DNA of 64,000 bases from Pollenia angustigena. Taxonomy: Eukaryota; Arthropoda; Insecta; Diptera; Polleniidae. The stretch lies in the NCBI GenBank assembly GCA_930367215.1, contig OV884056.1:248275127-248339126 (forward strand), given 5' to 3'. Shown piece after piece: positions 1 to 11,571 of this stretch; the first letter of the stretch is position 1; each line of letters begins with the position of its first letter. The notes under the pieces were generated by a model that did not search any database, had not been told where the DNA came from, and worked only from the letters and a program-made list of their open reading frames with translations. Made by a program: the position numbers and the translations under genes.

Positions 1-191
1 TTTTTTAAATAGCTACTTTAAATTGAAACAATATGCCGATCAGGCTAAATTTCATAAGAAAACTTTTCCGCACTATATGTGATGTAAATATATAACACCC
101 TAGTCCTCTAAATATATATCTGGGATCTTTGGAAATCCCATTTCAACGGACATACGGACATCGTTAAAACAACTTCCCTACTCAAGCCTTT
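1..191. repeat. possible DINE-like remnant
   Basis: Contains acggacatacggacatcgtt, the GGAC-type tract seen near the end of the DINE-like elements at 10291 and 14281. It is cut by the window edge. Confidence 0.3.
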
Positions 192-573
192 ACTAGAACA
201 CAAGTAGGCGCAAGAAGTTGAGTGCGTCCAAGAACAAGATGGCAGTTCTACACTACTTTTTTTATTTTTAATTTCCTTAGCTAATCCCGCGAAGCTCTAT
301 GCTTGTCTGCAGGAAAGAAACCAGAGTCTCTGGCGGGAATCGAACCCGCAACCTCGACGCTGATAGACTAGAACACATGTAGGCGCAAAAAGTAGAGGGC
401 CTCCAAGAACAAGATGGCAGTTCGACACTACTTTTTTATTTTTAATTTCCTAAGCTAAACGCGCGAAGCTCTATGCTTGTCTGCAGAAAAGAAACCAGAG
501 TCTCTGGCGGGAATCGAACCCGCAACCTCAACGCTGATAGACTAGCCTGCTACCAGCTAGCCTACCGGGGCAC
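192..573 (-). repeat. tRNA-derived SINE with a 175 bp tandem duplication
   Basis: On the reverse strand the head is GTGCCCCGGTAGGCTAGCTG with an A-box-like block, followed by the B box GGTTCGATTCCCGCC and a body ending near CACTAC and tgcgcctacatgtg. The body plus B box is present twice in tandem (192-366 and 367-541, both starting actagaacac). Only the copy at 367-573 keeps the A-box head. The tRNA-like B box with its stem (GCGGG/CCCGC) is intact in both. Confidence 0.7.
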
Positions 574-1111
574 TTAAAAACGATGCAAATACAGAACTGG
601 CGTGTTATACCTAGAGAAAGGTCAAGATATAAGTCTATAGTTGACTATAGTTGACACACAGAAAAAATACCGATGTAAAATTAACATAGCAAAATGTTGA
701 TTGAGAATTATTTAAATTTGTCATTATTTCATATTAATTTTAAATGAAAAATATTAAAATGACCTTAAAACGATAAAATTAAGTTTTATGAACAATGATC
801 GGTCATTGGAAATTTTCGTTAATTGCAACAGGCCAGATTTTTTCGAGTTACGAAAATCAAGCTCGCACTGTATTACTTTAAAACTGTTTTATGGCCAAAT
901 TAAGCTCAGCTAATGATGATCCAAATGATTTGGATGATATTATTTTTATTGAATATAATAAAAATACATTTAAAACTGTTTAATACAAATGTAAATATAT
1001 TTATTATTTAATCTTAACTGAAAATGGTCCCCATCAATGACGTCGCCTTTTGTAAGATTTTGGAGGTTATAATACTCGGCACAGCAAAATGCAACTTGTT
1101 TTGTGTTTATG
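574..1111. other. AT-rich spacer
   Basis: No gene, inverted repeat or known element recognised. Confidence 0.5.
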
Positions 1112-1750
1112 TAAAGGCGCCCGTACACGACATGTATTTGTCATCTGACATGTCAAATTTTCAAGTCACATGTAATTGTTAATGTCTGTCAAAATTGCTG
1201 TTTTACATAAGGTTTATAATATTCGGTCACAAACGTACATGTAATTTGCTTCTGACATTGTCTCTGTTTTTTTCGCATTGTTATTGCAGAAACCAAAGTA
1301 GTTCTCGGTTTCAAAATAGCTTGCTGCCGCCACGAAAATATTTATTTGCGCCGTAAAATAATTTAGCCATCTTAACATTTTTTCTTTTATTTTAAAGATA
1401 CCAATTTAGAATTTTATAATTAAACGGTTTTTATGTTTATATTTACATAAATTCTATTCAATGGTGAGATGAGCATACATATCTTGGTATTGTAAAATAT
1501 TAACTTCAGCCGGCTAATGATTCGGTCAAAAGTTGACGCCGCTGCCAGTTTCTTCCCGGCATAGATTTCTGATGTCAGATGGTTTGTCAGAAGAAAATAG
1601 AGCACGCTCTAATTGAAATTTTGTCAGATGACTTTGCGTCTGACTTTTACAGAAGCAAAGTTAAAAAGGTAACACACGACATGTATGTGTTTTGCAGTGG
1701 GAAATTTGACATGTCAGATGACAAAAACATGTCGTCTATATGCTCCTTAA
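1112..1750. mobile_element. TTAA-type MITE, copy 1
   Basis: About 640 bp with imperfect inverted ends: GGCGCCCGTACACGACATG on the left, and GGAGCATATAGACGACATG on the right when reversed. Both continue into TTTGTCATCTGACATGTCAA. It is nearly identical over its whole length to 41833-42472 and similar to 9072-9692. The flanks are TTAA or TAAA. No transposase is encoded; open frames inside it recur only because the repeat does. Confidence 0.8.
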
Positions 1751-2196
1751 TTAAATTGTAAAAATGGCTTAGTGCTTTTTTACGCTTTTTTTTGCTCGAA
1801 ATAGTGCTTTTTAGTGCTTTTTTCAAATTTTAAAGTGCTTTTTGCTCTCAAAAAGTTGGCATCACTGGTCATAGTGTCCATGGACGTTATGACACTTTCA
1901 AAAGTGTCGTCCACTTTGCAAATGGACATTATGACACTTTCAAAAGTGTCATTAGGTCCATAATTACTAAAGAAGTTAAATACAAAAAAATTAGCTGCAC
2001 ACACGCAGAGAAAAACATGTTTCATTATGGTCCCAACCAACAAAACTTTTTTTAAAGAAACTAATTTAACCATAATATGGTTGTCGGTGACAATGATTTG
2101 GTTAAATGAAACATAATAAGGTAAAAATTTTTTTAAAAATGGTTTTGCTGCTTTTTCTCTGGGTGTATATATTAAATATATAACGAAAACACTTTT
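1751..2196. repeat. short direct-repeat block (AGTGCTTTTT and TGACACTTT motifs)
   Basis: Runs of tagtgctttttt and ttggcatcact are followed by two units around ttatgacactttcaaaagtg. The same motifs recur at 3116-3330, and the TGACAC part recurs at 13738-13815, again just ahead of a GCCGGCC foldback. The superfamily is not recognised. Confidence 0.5.
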
Positions 2197-2529
2197 GGGC
2201 GCAGGGATTTTCTCCTCTATGGTATAACAAACACCGGCTTCGCTAACTAAAGCTTCTCTGCACAGCCGGCCTTTGGCCTGGCGCAAAGATTTTCTCCTCT
2301 ATGGTATAACAAACACCGGCTTCGCTAACCAAAGCTTCTCTGCATAGTCGGCTTTTGTTCGGAAACAAGGCAGATTTTAGAAGCTTTACTTAGCGAAGCC
2401 GGTGTTTGTTATACCATAGAGGAGAAAATCCTTGCTACCGGCCGAAGGCCGGCTGTGCAGAGAAGCTTCAGTTAGCGAAGCCGGTGTTTGTTATACCATA
2501 GAGGAGAAAATCCTTGCGCCCGGCCGGCA
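2197..2529. mobile_element. foldback element with GCCGGCC-rich units, copy 1
   Basis: A unit of about 80 bp containing gattttctcctctatggtat, aacaccggcttcgctaac and an AGCTTCTCTGC end occurs twice forward (2197-2340) and twice inverted (2370-2520), around a centre ttcggaaacaaggcagattt. The ends are GGGCGCA and GCGCCCGGCCG. Related copies are at 13831-14053, with fragments at 44645 and 61735. Confidence 0.75.
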
Positions 2530-3344
2530 TGTTAATTTAACAAGAGAAAATTTTGATTTTAATATAAAACGTGATTTAATAAATCTAAATTAAAATCGTG
2601 CCAAGCCTTTTTTCAATAGCACTAGAGGAAGAAGTGCACAACACGTGGAAAACTAAAGTGCATCAAAAATGGCAGGTCCCACAACGCTCGTTATAAAATT
2701 CTTTTCTGTCACATGTTTTTAATTTATTTAACACTTTGTTTTTAAAGTCTGCGTTTTTTTAAACTGCGTGTTTTTAAACAATTCCTTATGTTTTCCAAGC
2801 CATATTCTATTTTTGAAACAGTGTCTACATCTTTACAAAAATGTTTACCAATATACATCGTTTGTATTACGATTACTAAATATGTTGTCAACGCTTAAAA
2901 GTGCAACGTTTCTTAAAATTTCCAAATTGCTAGGAAGCCTAGCTCTAACCCCGCAAATAAAGTTTTAGTTAAACAAATGTAACTTTCTTTTATCACTTTT
3001 TTATCATTTGAAATCTTTAAATCTTTACAAGCCTTCTTAAAATTGTACCCCAAATAGCAAAGCTCATCTAAATCATCCTCTATATAATCGAAGTTTTAAA
3101 AAATGGTAGAAAAAAAATAAAAATTGTAAAAAGCACTAAAGGCACTAACGAAAAATTGAAAAAGCACCAAGTTAGTGCTTTTTCTCAGTTTGGCACTAAG
3201 GATAAAATTTTGGCGTTTTGAGGCATCAAAAAGCACCATAAATAGGGCCAAAAGCACTAAGTTGGCATCACGGACTATGACACTGGACGTTATGACATGC
3301 CACCAATAAAAAGTGTCACCATTTCTGAAAAAAAAAAAATTTTA
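2530..3344. other. AT-rich region with AGTGC/GCACT repeat block
   Basis: 2530-3115 shows nothing beyond a short ggaagaagtgcacaacacgtg block that resembles the 41816 element end. 3116-3330 repeats the GCACTAA and ttggcatcac motifs of 1768-1868. Confidence 0.4.
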
Positions 3345-3958
3345 TTTTTTTAAAATTTTTTTTCTACAAAGTACCAACTTTTCAAAAGATAACAACAAAA
3401 TGTATTTCTAATTCATTTCCTTTAATAATTTTAGCAGAATTAAGCAAAATAAGGCTTGCAAAAAAGGAAAAACTTGAGAAATGGTAGCGCTGCTTTCAAA
3501 GCAACTTCCATTTTGTCAGTGATGCCACAATAATAACAGAATTTATTGGCACTTTTCTAGTGATGACACTAAAAGAATCGAAAAATGTAAAAGGGAACAA
3601 AATGAGATACAAGGGTGTGCTGGAAATCGAAAACGTAAAACGCAAGAATTTGGAAGCTGTTTTTAATAAACTTTAAACCTAATTCTTATAATTTTTTTTA
3701 TAAAATCCTGTTTAATAGGGAAATATTTGTTTTATATTTGTCATAAAATACTTTTATTGCAGAATTCTTATTTAAAACAACTTTTAAAATTCTTGCGTTT
3801 TACGTTTGCGATTTCCAGCACACCCCCTGATAGTAACATTCTGTAAAGATGTTGAAAAATTTTTATTTTTAGCCCTATGTATTTCTTATGGGAAAATTCC
3901 AACATCTTCGCAAACTTATGTTTAATGTTAAATGTTGACAAGTGTGAAAACGCTATTA
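3345..3958. mobile_element. MITE (ACACTGATCAACATCTAAC family), degenerate inverted copy
   Basis: The reverse complement of this stretch aligns with 5312-5837, including ggcatcactgacaaaatgga and agccctatgtatttctta. It is interrupted by a second MITE at 3613-3827. The outer end tgttgacaagtgtgaaaac is a decayed version of the family end. Confidence 0.6.
3613..3827. mobile_element. MITE with GAAATCGAAAACGTAAAACG ends, copy 1
   Basis: Inverted ends GGGTGTGCTGGAAATCG then AAAACGTAAAACGCAAG on the left, and the reverse of cttgcgttttacgtttgcg plus CCAGCACACCCC on the right. It is nested in the 3345-3958 element. A second copy is at 23690-23899. Confidence 0.7.
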
Positions 3959-4598
3959 GCATGAAGTACGTCACAGTCAGAAACTACCAGAAAAATAAAA
4001 CAATTATGTACATAATTAAATTATTGTTATTTTTTTTATTAAATATTCGTTGTTAAAAAATAAACAAACAAAGTGTGTTAATTTTATATATTTTCATTAA
4101 AAAATTGTACATTTTACATTTATGAATTAATTATGTTTTTTAATCATCATATTTTTAACACATTTTATATATGTATGTACATACATGTGTGTTTATTGAT
4201 GTATGTATGTATGTATGTATGTATCTATATTAACTATGCTATTTTACATTCAAGTTCTAAATATTTAATTTTGTATCTCGTATAGGTTTCATACATATTT
4301 TTATTTGTTTTTTTCTTTAATTTTAACAAAGTTTTTATTTCAATATTTAAAGCACTTTTTAATATTTAATTATAAAATGCCTTTTTCAGTTGTGATTTAA
4401 TTTGGTTAATTAATTCATTATTAATTTTTTTTTTTTGCATTTGTTTATAGATTAAAATATGATGGATGTTTCTTTTTTAATTGAGTATCTAAAAGTTTCG
4501 ATGATATGTGAATGAAAATTATTGTAAAAAAATATAAACAACTACAATTATTTTTACTAAGTTTAAGTAAAAATTTAAAAGAATCTCCGTAAGATCGC
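3959..4598. repeat. AT-rich spacer with TATG microsatellite
   Basis: Contains (TGTA/TATG)n around 4165-4225. Otherwise no recognisable element. Confidence 0.6.
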
Positions 4599-4602
4599 TT
4601 AA

Positions 4603-4998
4603 AGGCAGAATTAGTCTCTACTTTCTGTTTCTGTTCTGTTCCGTGCCGCTCTGTTACGAAATTCTAATAGTTACTTTTTCTGTAGCAACTTATCAGGCAT
4701 CAATGGCAAATTTATTAGTTTTGCACCGTCCATTGTTTTATTTCAATCACTTTAATGCAAATAAATTTGAAGAAATTAAATTTTATGAATTCTTAAAATC
4801 AAAAAATTAGTTTTTTTCAATATAAATATGTATTTTTTTTTATTTATTTTGCTGTCACTTACAATAACTTAACAAGTTTTTGATTTTTATAAACTGAACC
4901 GCAATAGAACAGAAAAACTAATCAATTTCACAGGTTTTTAAAAACAAAAACAAATCAGCTGATTCGTAACAGAACAGAAAGTAAAGACTAACTGAGCC
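4603..4998. mobile_element. TTAA-flanked MITE with GGC ends
   Basis: TTAA at 4599-4602 and 4999-5002 flank ends AGGCAGAATTAGTCTCTACT and, reversed, GGCTCAGTTAGTCTTTACT. Both continue into TTTCTGTTCTGTT-like sequence. It is short and non-coding. Confidence 0.65.
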
Positions 4999-5002
4999 TT
5001 AA

Positions 5003-5311
5003 TACTCTAGCAATCTGTACATTTTAACACCCCCGAATATGAACTGTCACAAATTCTATGAATATTCATTTGCACAAACTTCGTAAATTTGCCTAACATT
5101 GCAGCCATACTGTTTGTCAAAATATGCAAAAATTGGCAGCTGGGACGTAGGCTGCACGAAAGTTGAAAGCAATTTACTTTCGAGATGTCATTAAAAAAAA
5201 TTTATAAAGACAAACATGTAATCAGCTGTTAAATTGAAAGTAAAATTGCCAAACAAATGGAAAGGTGAAATTGGTCAATTTAAAAAGTGTGAGTGGGTGT
5301 GTGTTATAGCC
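5003..5311. other. spacer
   Basis: No gene or element recognised. Confidence 0.4.
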
Positions 5312-5837
5312 TTTTTACACTGATCAACATCTAACATCTACCATCAATTTCCCACCATTTGCGAAGATGTTAACATCTTTCCATAAGAAATACATAGGGC
5401 TAAAAAACAACATCTTTCAACATCTTTAAAAGATGTTCCTATCTCATTTTATTCCACTCTACATCTTTCGATTATTTTAGTGTCATCACTATAAAAGTGT
5501 CAATAAGTTCTATTATTATTGTGGCATCACTGACAAAATGGAAGTTGATTTGAAAGCAGCGTTACCATTTGTCAAGTTTTATATCTTAATGCAATGTTTT
5601 TTTGTTAAGTATTTTTTATATTTTTAAACAAATTGAACTTCAAATACATTTTTGAGTTTTCTTTTTAAATGTTGGCACTTTTGTGAGAAAAAAACATTTT
5701 TAATTTAATAAATTTTTTTTTTCAAATATGGTGACATTTTTGTTTGATGGCAGATGTTAGATGTGAGCAATGTAAACGAGTGTATCACATTTTCTACATC
5801 TTTGATGGTAGATGTTAGATGTTGATCAGTGTAAAAA
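5312..5837. mobile_element. MITE (ACACTGATCAACATCTAAC family), intact copy
   Basis: Near-perfect inverted ends: TTTTTACACTGATCAACATC then TAACATCTACCATCAA, mirrored by ttgatggtagatgttaga and tgttgatcagtgtaaaaa. It has an AT-rich non-coding interior. Confidence 0.8.
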
Positions 5838-6024
5838 CCCTATTAGCAAAAAAGTGGGAGTGTATTGCAAATTGAAAGGCAAAACTTGATCGAGTGGCTG
5901 CTATGTAAGGGCACCATACACCAGGGTTGATAAAGCTAGTACAATTGTACTTTTTTCAGTACTATGAGCATTGCAAAAGTACTCAAGTACTCTAATGACA
6001 TGTTTAGTATAATTCAAAAATTGC

Positions 6025-6235
6025 ATATCGCTCATTTGCTGCAAGACCGGCATAACTCAAAAAATGAAATTTTGGAGTTAGAGATGCAGAATTGTTCGCT
6101 GTTTTTTTTTTATATTGTGTATTAAATTCATATTTATATCTTTTATACTTTCCCAGTTTGAAGAGAATTTGTCTTCTTTTTTTCTAAAAAGTTAGAGCAA
6201 ATCAAAAACTTTAAATGCGTTTCTTTGTTTTAACA
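6025..6235. mobile_element. palindromic MITE, one-ended fragment
   Basis: Starts atatcgctcatttgctgcaa then gaccggcataactcaaaaa, the terminal repeat of the complete copy at 47148-47393. It matches that copy's interior to about ctctaac and lacks the second end. Confidence 0.6.
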
Positions 6236-6559
6236 CCACTAATGTTCAAAGTCACATCAAACCAGTCTTGCCAATTTATCCATTTAGTGAATAGATTTAG
6301 CCATGAAAAAAATCAATCTAGCAATTATATCCAATTTTTAGGATTGATACGATGGTATTAAAACACATTTATGTTTAAAATCGTTTTAAATACAAAATTC
6401 TTTTCATCACTAAACAATAAAATGTAACTTAATTCACAGATGTGGTACATTTAAATTCATTTAAAGTTTCCATTGTAAAAACTTAGCAAGGTAAGTTTTT
6501 TCATTACTTTTGTAGCTTTTACAATATTAATTTAAGACCCTTAACAATATATATACATA

Positions 6560-7150
6560 TATATATTCTAGGTCGTTCTGTCCATTAAACGGGTTTTACA
6601 AAGCGCCAGGTATGATGGGGACAAGGTTGTTAAATTTTTATATCACATATAGTCCGGAATTGCTTGCTATGCAATTCAGCCATCTTAAACAAACAAACAA
6701 ATACTAGCGGTAAAAATTAACAAAATCGGTCCATACTTCACCTTGTCTACTACCTTTTCCCCGAAATAATGGTAGTGGCGCCCACACCATATAAGCTTTA
6801 AGGACCACATTTGGCTCAGATATTTATATATAGAGGTATTAAATATTGAAAATCGATTCACTATTTCACCTGGTCGCCATGCAAGTTTCCCACAATTTAA
6901 GGGTTTAAGTGCGATAGGGTACATACAAAATAAGCAAGTTTGATAAAATTGGGTTCAGTGTATGAAATTTGTATGGTTTTAATATCAGCGAAATCGACCA
7001 CGTATTTTCTTGTCCCCCATAACAGTGTCCTCCCGAGTTTAGGGTTTTGGTACTAGGGTCCTTAAAAAATAAGCTAAGTGGATAAAATTGAGCTTAAGTA
7101 TAAATTTCTATGCTTTTTCAACCATGGTAAAGGGTATAAAAGCATAGCCA
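6560..7150. repeat. unclassified dispersed repeat, DINE-like style
   Basis: A TA-rich start (atatatatacatatatatat) is followed by two loosely repeated blocks containing aaaatcggtccata and aaaattgagcttaagtat. It ends ggtaaagggtataaaagc, like the GGGTATAAAA end of the DINE-like elements. Identity is uncertain. Confidence 0.35.
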
Positions 7151-7477
7151 AATGTACTCTTACTTGTTATACAAGTTAATGCCGTTAAAAAAAAAAAACT
7201 TAAAGTGTGGATTTTGGTGATAAATAATAATATAATAATAAGTCTATAATTTCCAAAGTTTATTAAATTCTATATCTCGTCTATATTTCCGGGGTCGATG
7301 ACTCAAAAATGTATATCGTATACATATCGCACCTATATTGCAACAAAGTAATATCTCAAAAAATTAAAAATTTCCAGTTACTTAAGCAAAAGTGTTCCTT
7401 TATATTTTCTTTATATGTAAAAAAAAAAATCAGTATTCTATCTCCGAAGTTATAGCAAAATATATTTTATTAAATTT

Positions 7478-7722
7478 GGGGCCTGATTCTGACAGTCGTG
7501 ATCGAGTACTTTCTCGGTTCGAAAGCAATTTAATATATAATTACTTCGGTCAATAATTACTGAACGAATCGGAATTATTTTTCAGTGTTGTAAAGCATTA
7601 ATTTGAGTTTTACAATACTGAAAAAATAATTTCGATTCGTTCAGTATCGACTGAAAGAATTAGAAACAAAATGGCTTTCGAATCGAGAAAGTACTTGATC
7701 ACGACTGGCAGAATTAGGCCCC
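7478..7722. mobile_element. palindromic MITE, GGGGCC...TCGTGATCGAGTAC family, copy 1
   Basis: Inverted arms cagtcgtgatcgagtacttt and ggttcgaaagcaattt are mirrored at the other end, with an inner inverted pair around gaacgaatcggaatt and aatttcgattcgttc. The outer ends are GGGGCCTGATTCTG and cagaattaggcccc. Other copies are at 16714, 16964 and 22586. Confidence 0.8.
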
Positions 7723-8562
7723 TGTATATAAAGGTACATTTTGAAAACTTTTATCGCATTTTGCCAAGTTAGATTCTTTTTGAGATATGCTTATGTTGCA
7801 ATAAATCTGTACGCAAAATGTACTAAAACTTATGGAGTTTTCTTTTATAACAAAGTGTTGCATAAAAGTTACATGTGGCTTGGCAACATGTTTAAATGCT
7901 CCCCTAATTTTTAAGAAGTGCTTCATATTTTACGTTTACAAAAGAGCACAAAATTCGTCATTAAACAATAAAGTACAATTAGCGCAAGGTAAATTCAATT
8001 ACAGGTGATGGCAAGACTACAACAATCCAAAGCCAACAGAAACAACAGATGTTTTTTGTATTGCATTGTTAGTGTTTACGGCTCGAAACTTGCCACGACC
8101 TTGTACTGAATTCGCCTTGATCTAGTGCTGCACTCATGTCCCTTTATTTCAAATTAGTGTTGAACATGTAGCATTTTTTTAATTTAAATGGGAACATCAT
8201 CAGAAAAGAACGCTTTAAGGCCCAAATGCACTTGTCAAATGCTTGACATCAAGCTCGTGTACGTGAACTTGACATTAGAACATACATTTGCTGGATGAGC
8301 TGTCAAGCATACATTTTGCATTTTATTTTGAAGTGACAACAGCAGGAGCAAAAAATATTAAAAAATAGATAAAAAGTATTTAATTTTGATTTCATACTTT
8401 TAACTGTGCTGCGTTTTAATAAATAAAAAAAAAAAAACAATTGAAGAAAAGAAAGAGAAAATTATTTAATAACATTTTTTTCCTCCAAAGCATTTTTTTT
8501 CATCCGACATTTTTAGCGTCTGTTCGGTTTGAAATCACATTTAAAGTGTGTGCGTGCTTGAA
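7723..8562. other. spacer with a half-site of a GGCCC-ended repeat
   Basis: Around 8215-8310 ttaaggcccaaatgcact and gcttgacat occur, resembling a TTAA-type MITE end without a partner. Nothing else is recognised. Confidence 0.35.
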
Positions 8563-8925
8563 GAGTATACAGAAAAAATTATTTTTCCAATTCAAACAAA
8601 AAATTTGTAGAATCAAACAATTTTTTGTCTGAAATCGCTTTTATAAACAAATTCGCATATTCAAACAATTTATTTGCATATTGTTTATTGAAAAAAAACA
8701 CCGATTTTTTCAAACAAATAATTTAACTGAATCAAACAAAAAGTTTACTGAAATTCATATAAATTTCAAACAAATAATTTTGCTGAATCAAACAAAACAG
8801 TTTTTGCACAAGCAATGACGCGCACACAAGCAAGCACTGTTGTTGAAGATGAAGCAGAGCCGGCTGGCTTTGAGGCACATTTTTTTTGTTTGAATAATTT
8901 TTGAACGAAGTCTTGTCTTATTTAT

Positions 8926-9854
8926 GCGCCCCATACACGGTTCATCAACTGAATTGAAAGATTTTAAATTTTTTTTAAAATTTAATGAAATAAAAGGCAA
9001 TTTTTAAAATACTTAACTGCAAAAATTATTTTTGACAGCTGATCAAGAGACTTGAGCACGAATTGGAAGACTTAAGGTGCATGTAGACGACATGTTTTTT
9101 ACATCTGACTTGTCAACTTTTCAAATCACATGTAATTGTGCATGTCTGTCAAAATTGCTGTTTTACAGAAGGTTTATAATATTCGGTCACAAACGTACAT
9201 GTAATTTGCTTCTGACATTGTCTCTGTTTTTTTTCGCATAGTTATTGCAAAATCCAAAATAAAAATGCCGCCACGAAAATTTTTATTTACGCCGTAAAAT
9301 AGTTTAGCCATCTTAACATATTTTTCTTTTAATTCAAAGATACCAATTTAGGATATTATATTGAAACGGTTTTTATATATATATTTACATAAATTCTATT
9401 CAATGGTGCGATGATCATACATATCTCGGTATTGTAAAATATTAACTGCAGCCGGCTAATGATTCCGTCAATAGTGGACGCCGCTGCCGGTTTCTTCTCG
9501 TCATAGATTTCTGATGTCAGATGGTTTGTCAGAAGAAAATAGAGCACGCTCTAATTGAAATTTTGTCAGATGACATTGCATCTGACTTTTACAGAAGCAA
9601 AGTTAAAAAGGTAACACACGACATGTATGTATTTTGCAGTGTCAAATTTTACATGTCAGATGACAAAAACATGTCGTGTACGGTCGCCTTTAGTAGTCAA
9701 CTTGAAAAAATCAAAATCTTTTGATTTTTCTTCAACCAACTCGACAACCGTCAAACTAATCAACTGACAAGGCCATACAGTGTATGGCATACACGCTTTG
9801 ATTTGGACAACAACCAACTCAGTTTGCAATTGAATTGAATCGTGTATGGTCTGC
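8926..9854. mobile_element. MITE inserted at TTTA inside element X, itself carrying a nested MITE
   Basis: TTTA at 8922-8925 and 9855-9858 flank ends GCGCCCCATACACGGTTCA and, reversed, GCAGACCATACACGATTCA. At 46341-46360 the uninterrupted sequence cttatttatacacacaatg is the empty site, so the borders are well defined. The TTAA-type copy at 9072-9692 lies inside. Confidence 0.75.
9072..9692. mobile_element. TTAA-type MITE, copy 2 (diverged)
   Basis: Ends TTAAGGTGCATGTAGACGAC and, reversed, AAAGGCGACCGTACACGAC. The interior matches 1112-1750 and 41833-42472 with more differences than those two show to each other. Confidence 0.75.
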
Positions 9855-10290
9855 TTTATACACACAATGTTTTTCTTCATCTCTCACTGTTGCTGCATCC
9901 TTTCCTTTGCTAATGAAGAAATGTAACCAAAAACGGCGGCAGACCGACTCGATATGTTTTGCGTCATCATTCTATTTTTGTATTTGATGTATTTAACTAA
10001 ACAGTTTGAAAAAATTAAACTCGGGATTTTGTTTGTTTTACCAACTTTTTTTTTTACCAACCAAAAATTTATTTTGTTTCTTATAATGTTGTTGTTGTTT
10101 AAAAAGAGTGAAACGTTTTTTTACCTTCTATTGTTTTTGTTGTTATTTTACTACAAACCTCGTCACGCTATTTTATAATTTTGCATGTGTTTTTTGTTGT
10201 AGTTCTTATACTTTACATAAAGATGCTTACGATCAAATAAAAAAATGCAAGAAAACGACAACATTAAAGAGCGTTAAATATTGCATACAA

Positions 10291-10842
10291 AACAAGTAAG
10301 AAAGTATAGTCGGTCAAGCCCACAGTTTTTAAAAACACATCATGCTTATGTGTCCATGTAAATATGGATCTATCTATGTTTTAAATTTCATTAAAATCGT
10401 TTGGAGAGGCAGAAATTGCCCCTATCTCCCCTCGTGGTCCGATTTTTTTAAAAATGTATACATTTTGTGTCCATATAGTTATGGTTCTATGTATGTCTTA
10501 AATTTCATTAAAATCGGTTTGATAGTTTCTGAGAGGAAGAAATTTCCCCCTATCTTCCCTTGTGCTCCTACGATTCGGCCCATTTTCAATAGGCTTGGTC
10601 CTTGTGCCAATAAGAACCTAGGACACAAATTTTATCAAATTATCTCCAAAATTGCTTTGGAGCACAAGGTTACATGGACAGCCAGCCAGCCAGCCTGCCA
10701 GCCGGACGGACATCGTTAGTTCGACTCAGAAATTGATTCTGAGTAGATCGGTATACTTTAAGGTCTAGGACCACTATTTTAAGGCGTTACACACATCAGC
10801 ACAAATGCATAATACCCTCTCCACTATTGTGGTGTGGGTACA
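10291..10842. mobile_element. DINE-1/mini-me-like element, copy A1
   Basis: Starts aacaagtaagaaagtatagt then cggtcaagccc and ends ctattgtggtgtgggta. It contains a CAGC/GGAC tract (ccagccagcctgcc, ggacggacatcgttag). The pattern of a conserved head, GTCY-type tract and GGGTA end is that described for mini-me/DINE-1 elements, which are regarded as non-autonomous Helentrons. Family membership is inferred by style. Confidence 0.6.
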
Positions 10843-11139
10843 ATTATGAAAACTTGAAACTAATAATGCGTATATTATATTTTTGAATAGTTGTCAACAT
10901 TTTTGTTGGTTAAATAAAAATCAAACAAAAATATTAATTGAATCAGTAAAAAAAATTGTTGAAATCAAAAAAATTTTCAAACAAGGGTTTGTTTGAAAAT
11001 AATTCGGCAATAACTTTTCCTGTGTAACGCCAATACATTCATCAAAATCACTCGTCAAGCATGCTAAATATCTAAATTTTTTGATTTTCCATCAACCATC
11101 GTCGGTTTCACACATACACCCTCATTTTCACTAATACAA

Positions 11140-11571
11140 CCCCTGCAAATAATAGGACCAGTCCAAACACGCGTGTAAAGAGTAGTCCACAAGGGACCAG
11201 GACTAGTCCACAAGTAACCCAAACGTATGGAAAAAACCTGGTCTATTTAACATTACGATGTCCTAGGAGAGGACCATATAACCCACCTTTGGACCACTAA
11301 GGAGTAGTCTTAAAACTACTCCATGGTATATAACCCACCTTTGGACCAGTAAGGAGTAGTCTTAAAACTACTCCATGGTATACTCAAGAGGATTAGTTTT
11401 GAAGTCGTTTAAACACGAAAGCATGTCGTTAAAAAACGAAGACATGTCGTCTCACTACAAACACTTTTTAACAATGGCATGGTCCATGCTTGCATTACAT
11501 CGGACTAGTCCATGGAGTAGTCCATTTTATCAAAATGGGTCAGGTGGTCCAATTTTATTTGCAGGGACCTT
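11140..11571. mobile_element. inverted-repeat element rich in ACTAGT/CCATGG motifs
   Basis: Ends cccctgcaaataataggacc and ggtccaattttatttgcagg are mirror images. The interior repeats ggagtagtc and gactactcc-type blocks in both orientations, and a 52 bp tandem unit (acccacctttgga to ccatggtatata) occurs at 11281 and 11333. Confidence 0.6.

Larger units (their letters stand above)
8563..11024. mobile_element. dispersed DNA element X (CAAACAAA-rich), interrupted twice
   Basis: The left end gtatacagaaaaaattattt then ccaattcaaacaaaaaattt has an inverted counterpart near 11024 (aacttttcctgtgtaacgcc). The interior matches 46030-46765 almost continuously. Here it is split by an insertion at 8926-9854 and a DINE-like element at 10291-10842. 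Frames inside match between the copies but look like translated repeat, not a known protein. Confidence 0.6.

Noticed and set aside
309..357. Functional tRNA gene
   Set aside because: Only the T-arm/B-box part is tRNA-like; no acceptor stem or complete cloverleaf forms, and it belongs to a SINE body.
10342..10719. 125-residue plus-strand frame in the DINE-like element
   Set aside because: Contains the translated CAGC/GGAC tract (ASQPACQPDGH) and repeated non-coding blocks shared with 14281-14971, where the frame is broken.
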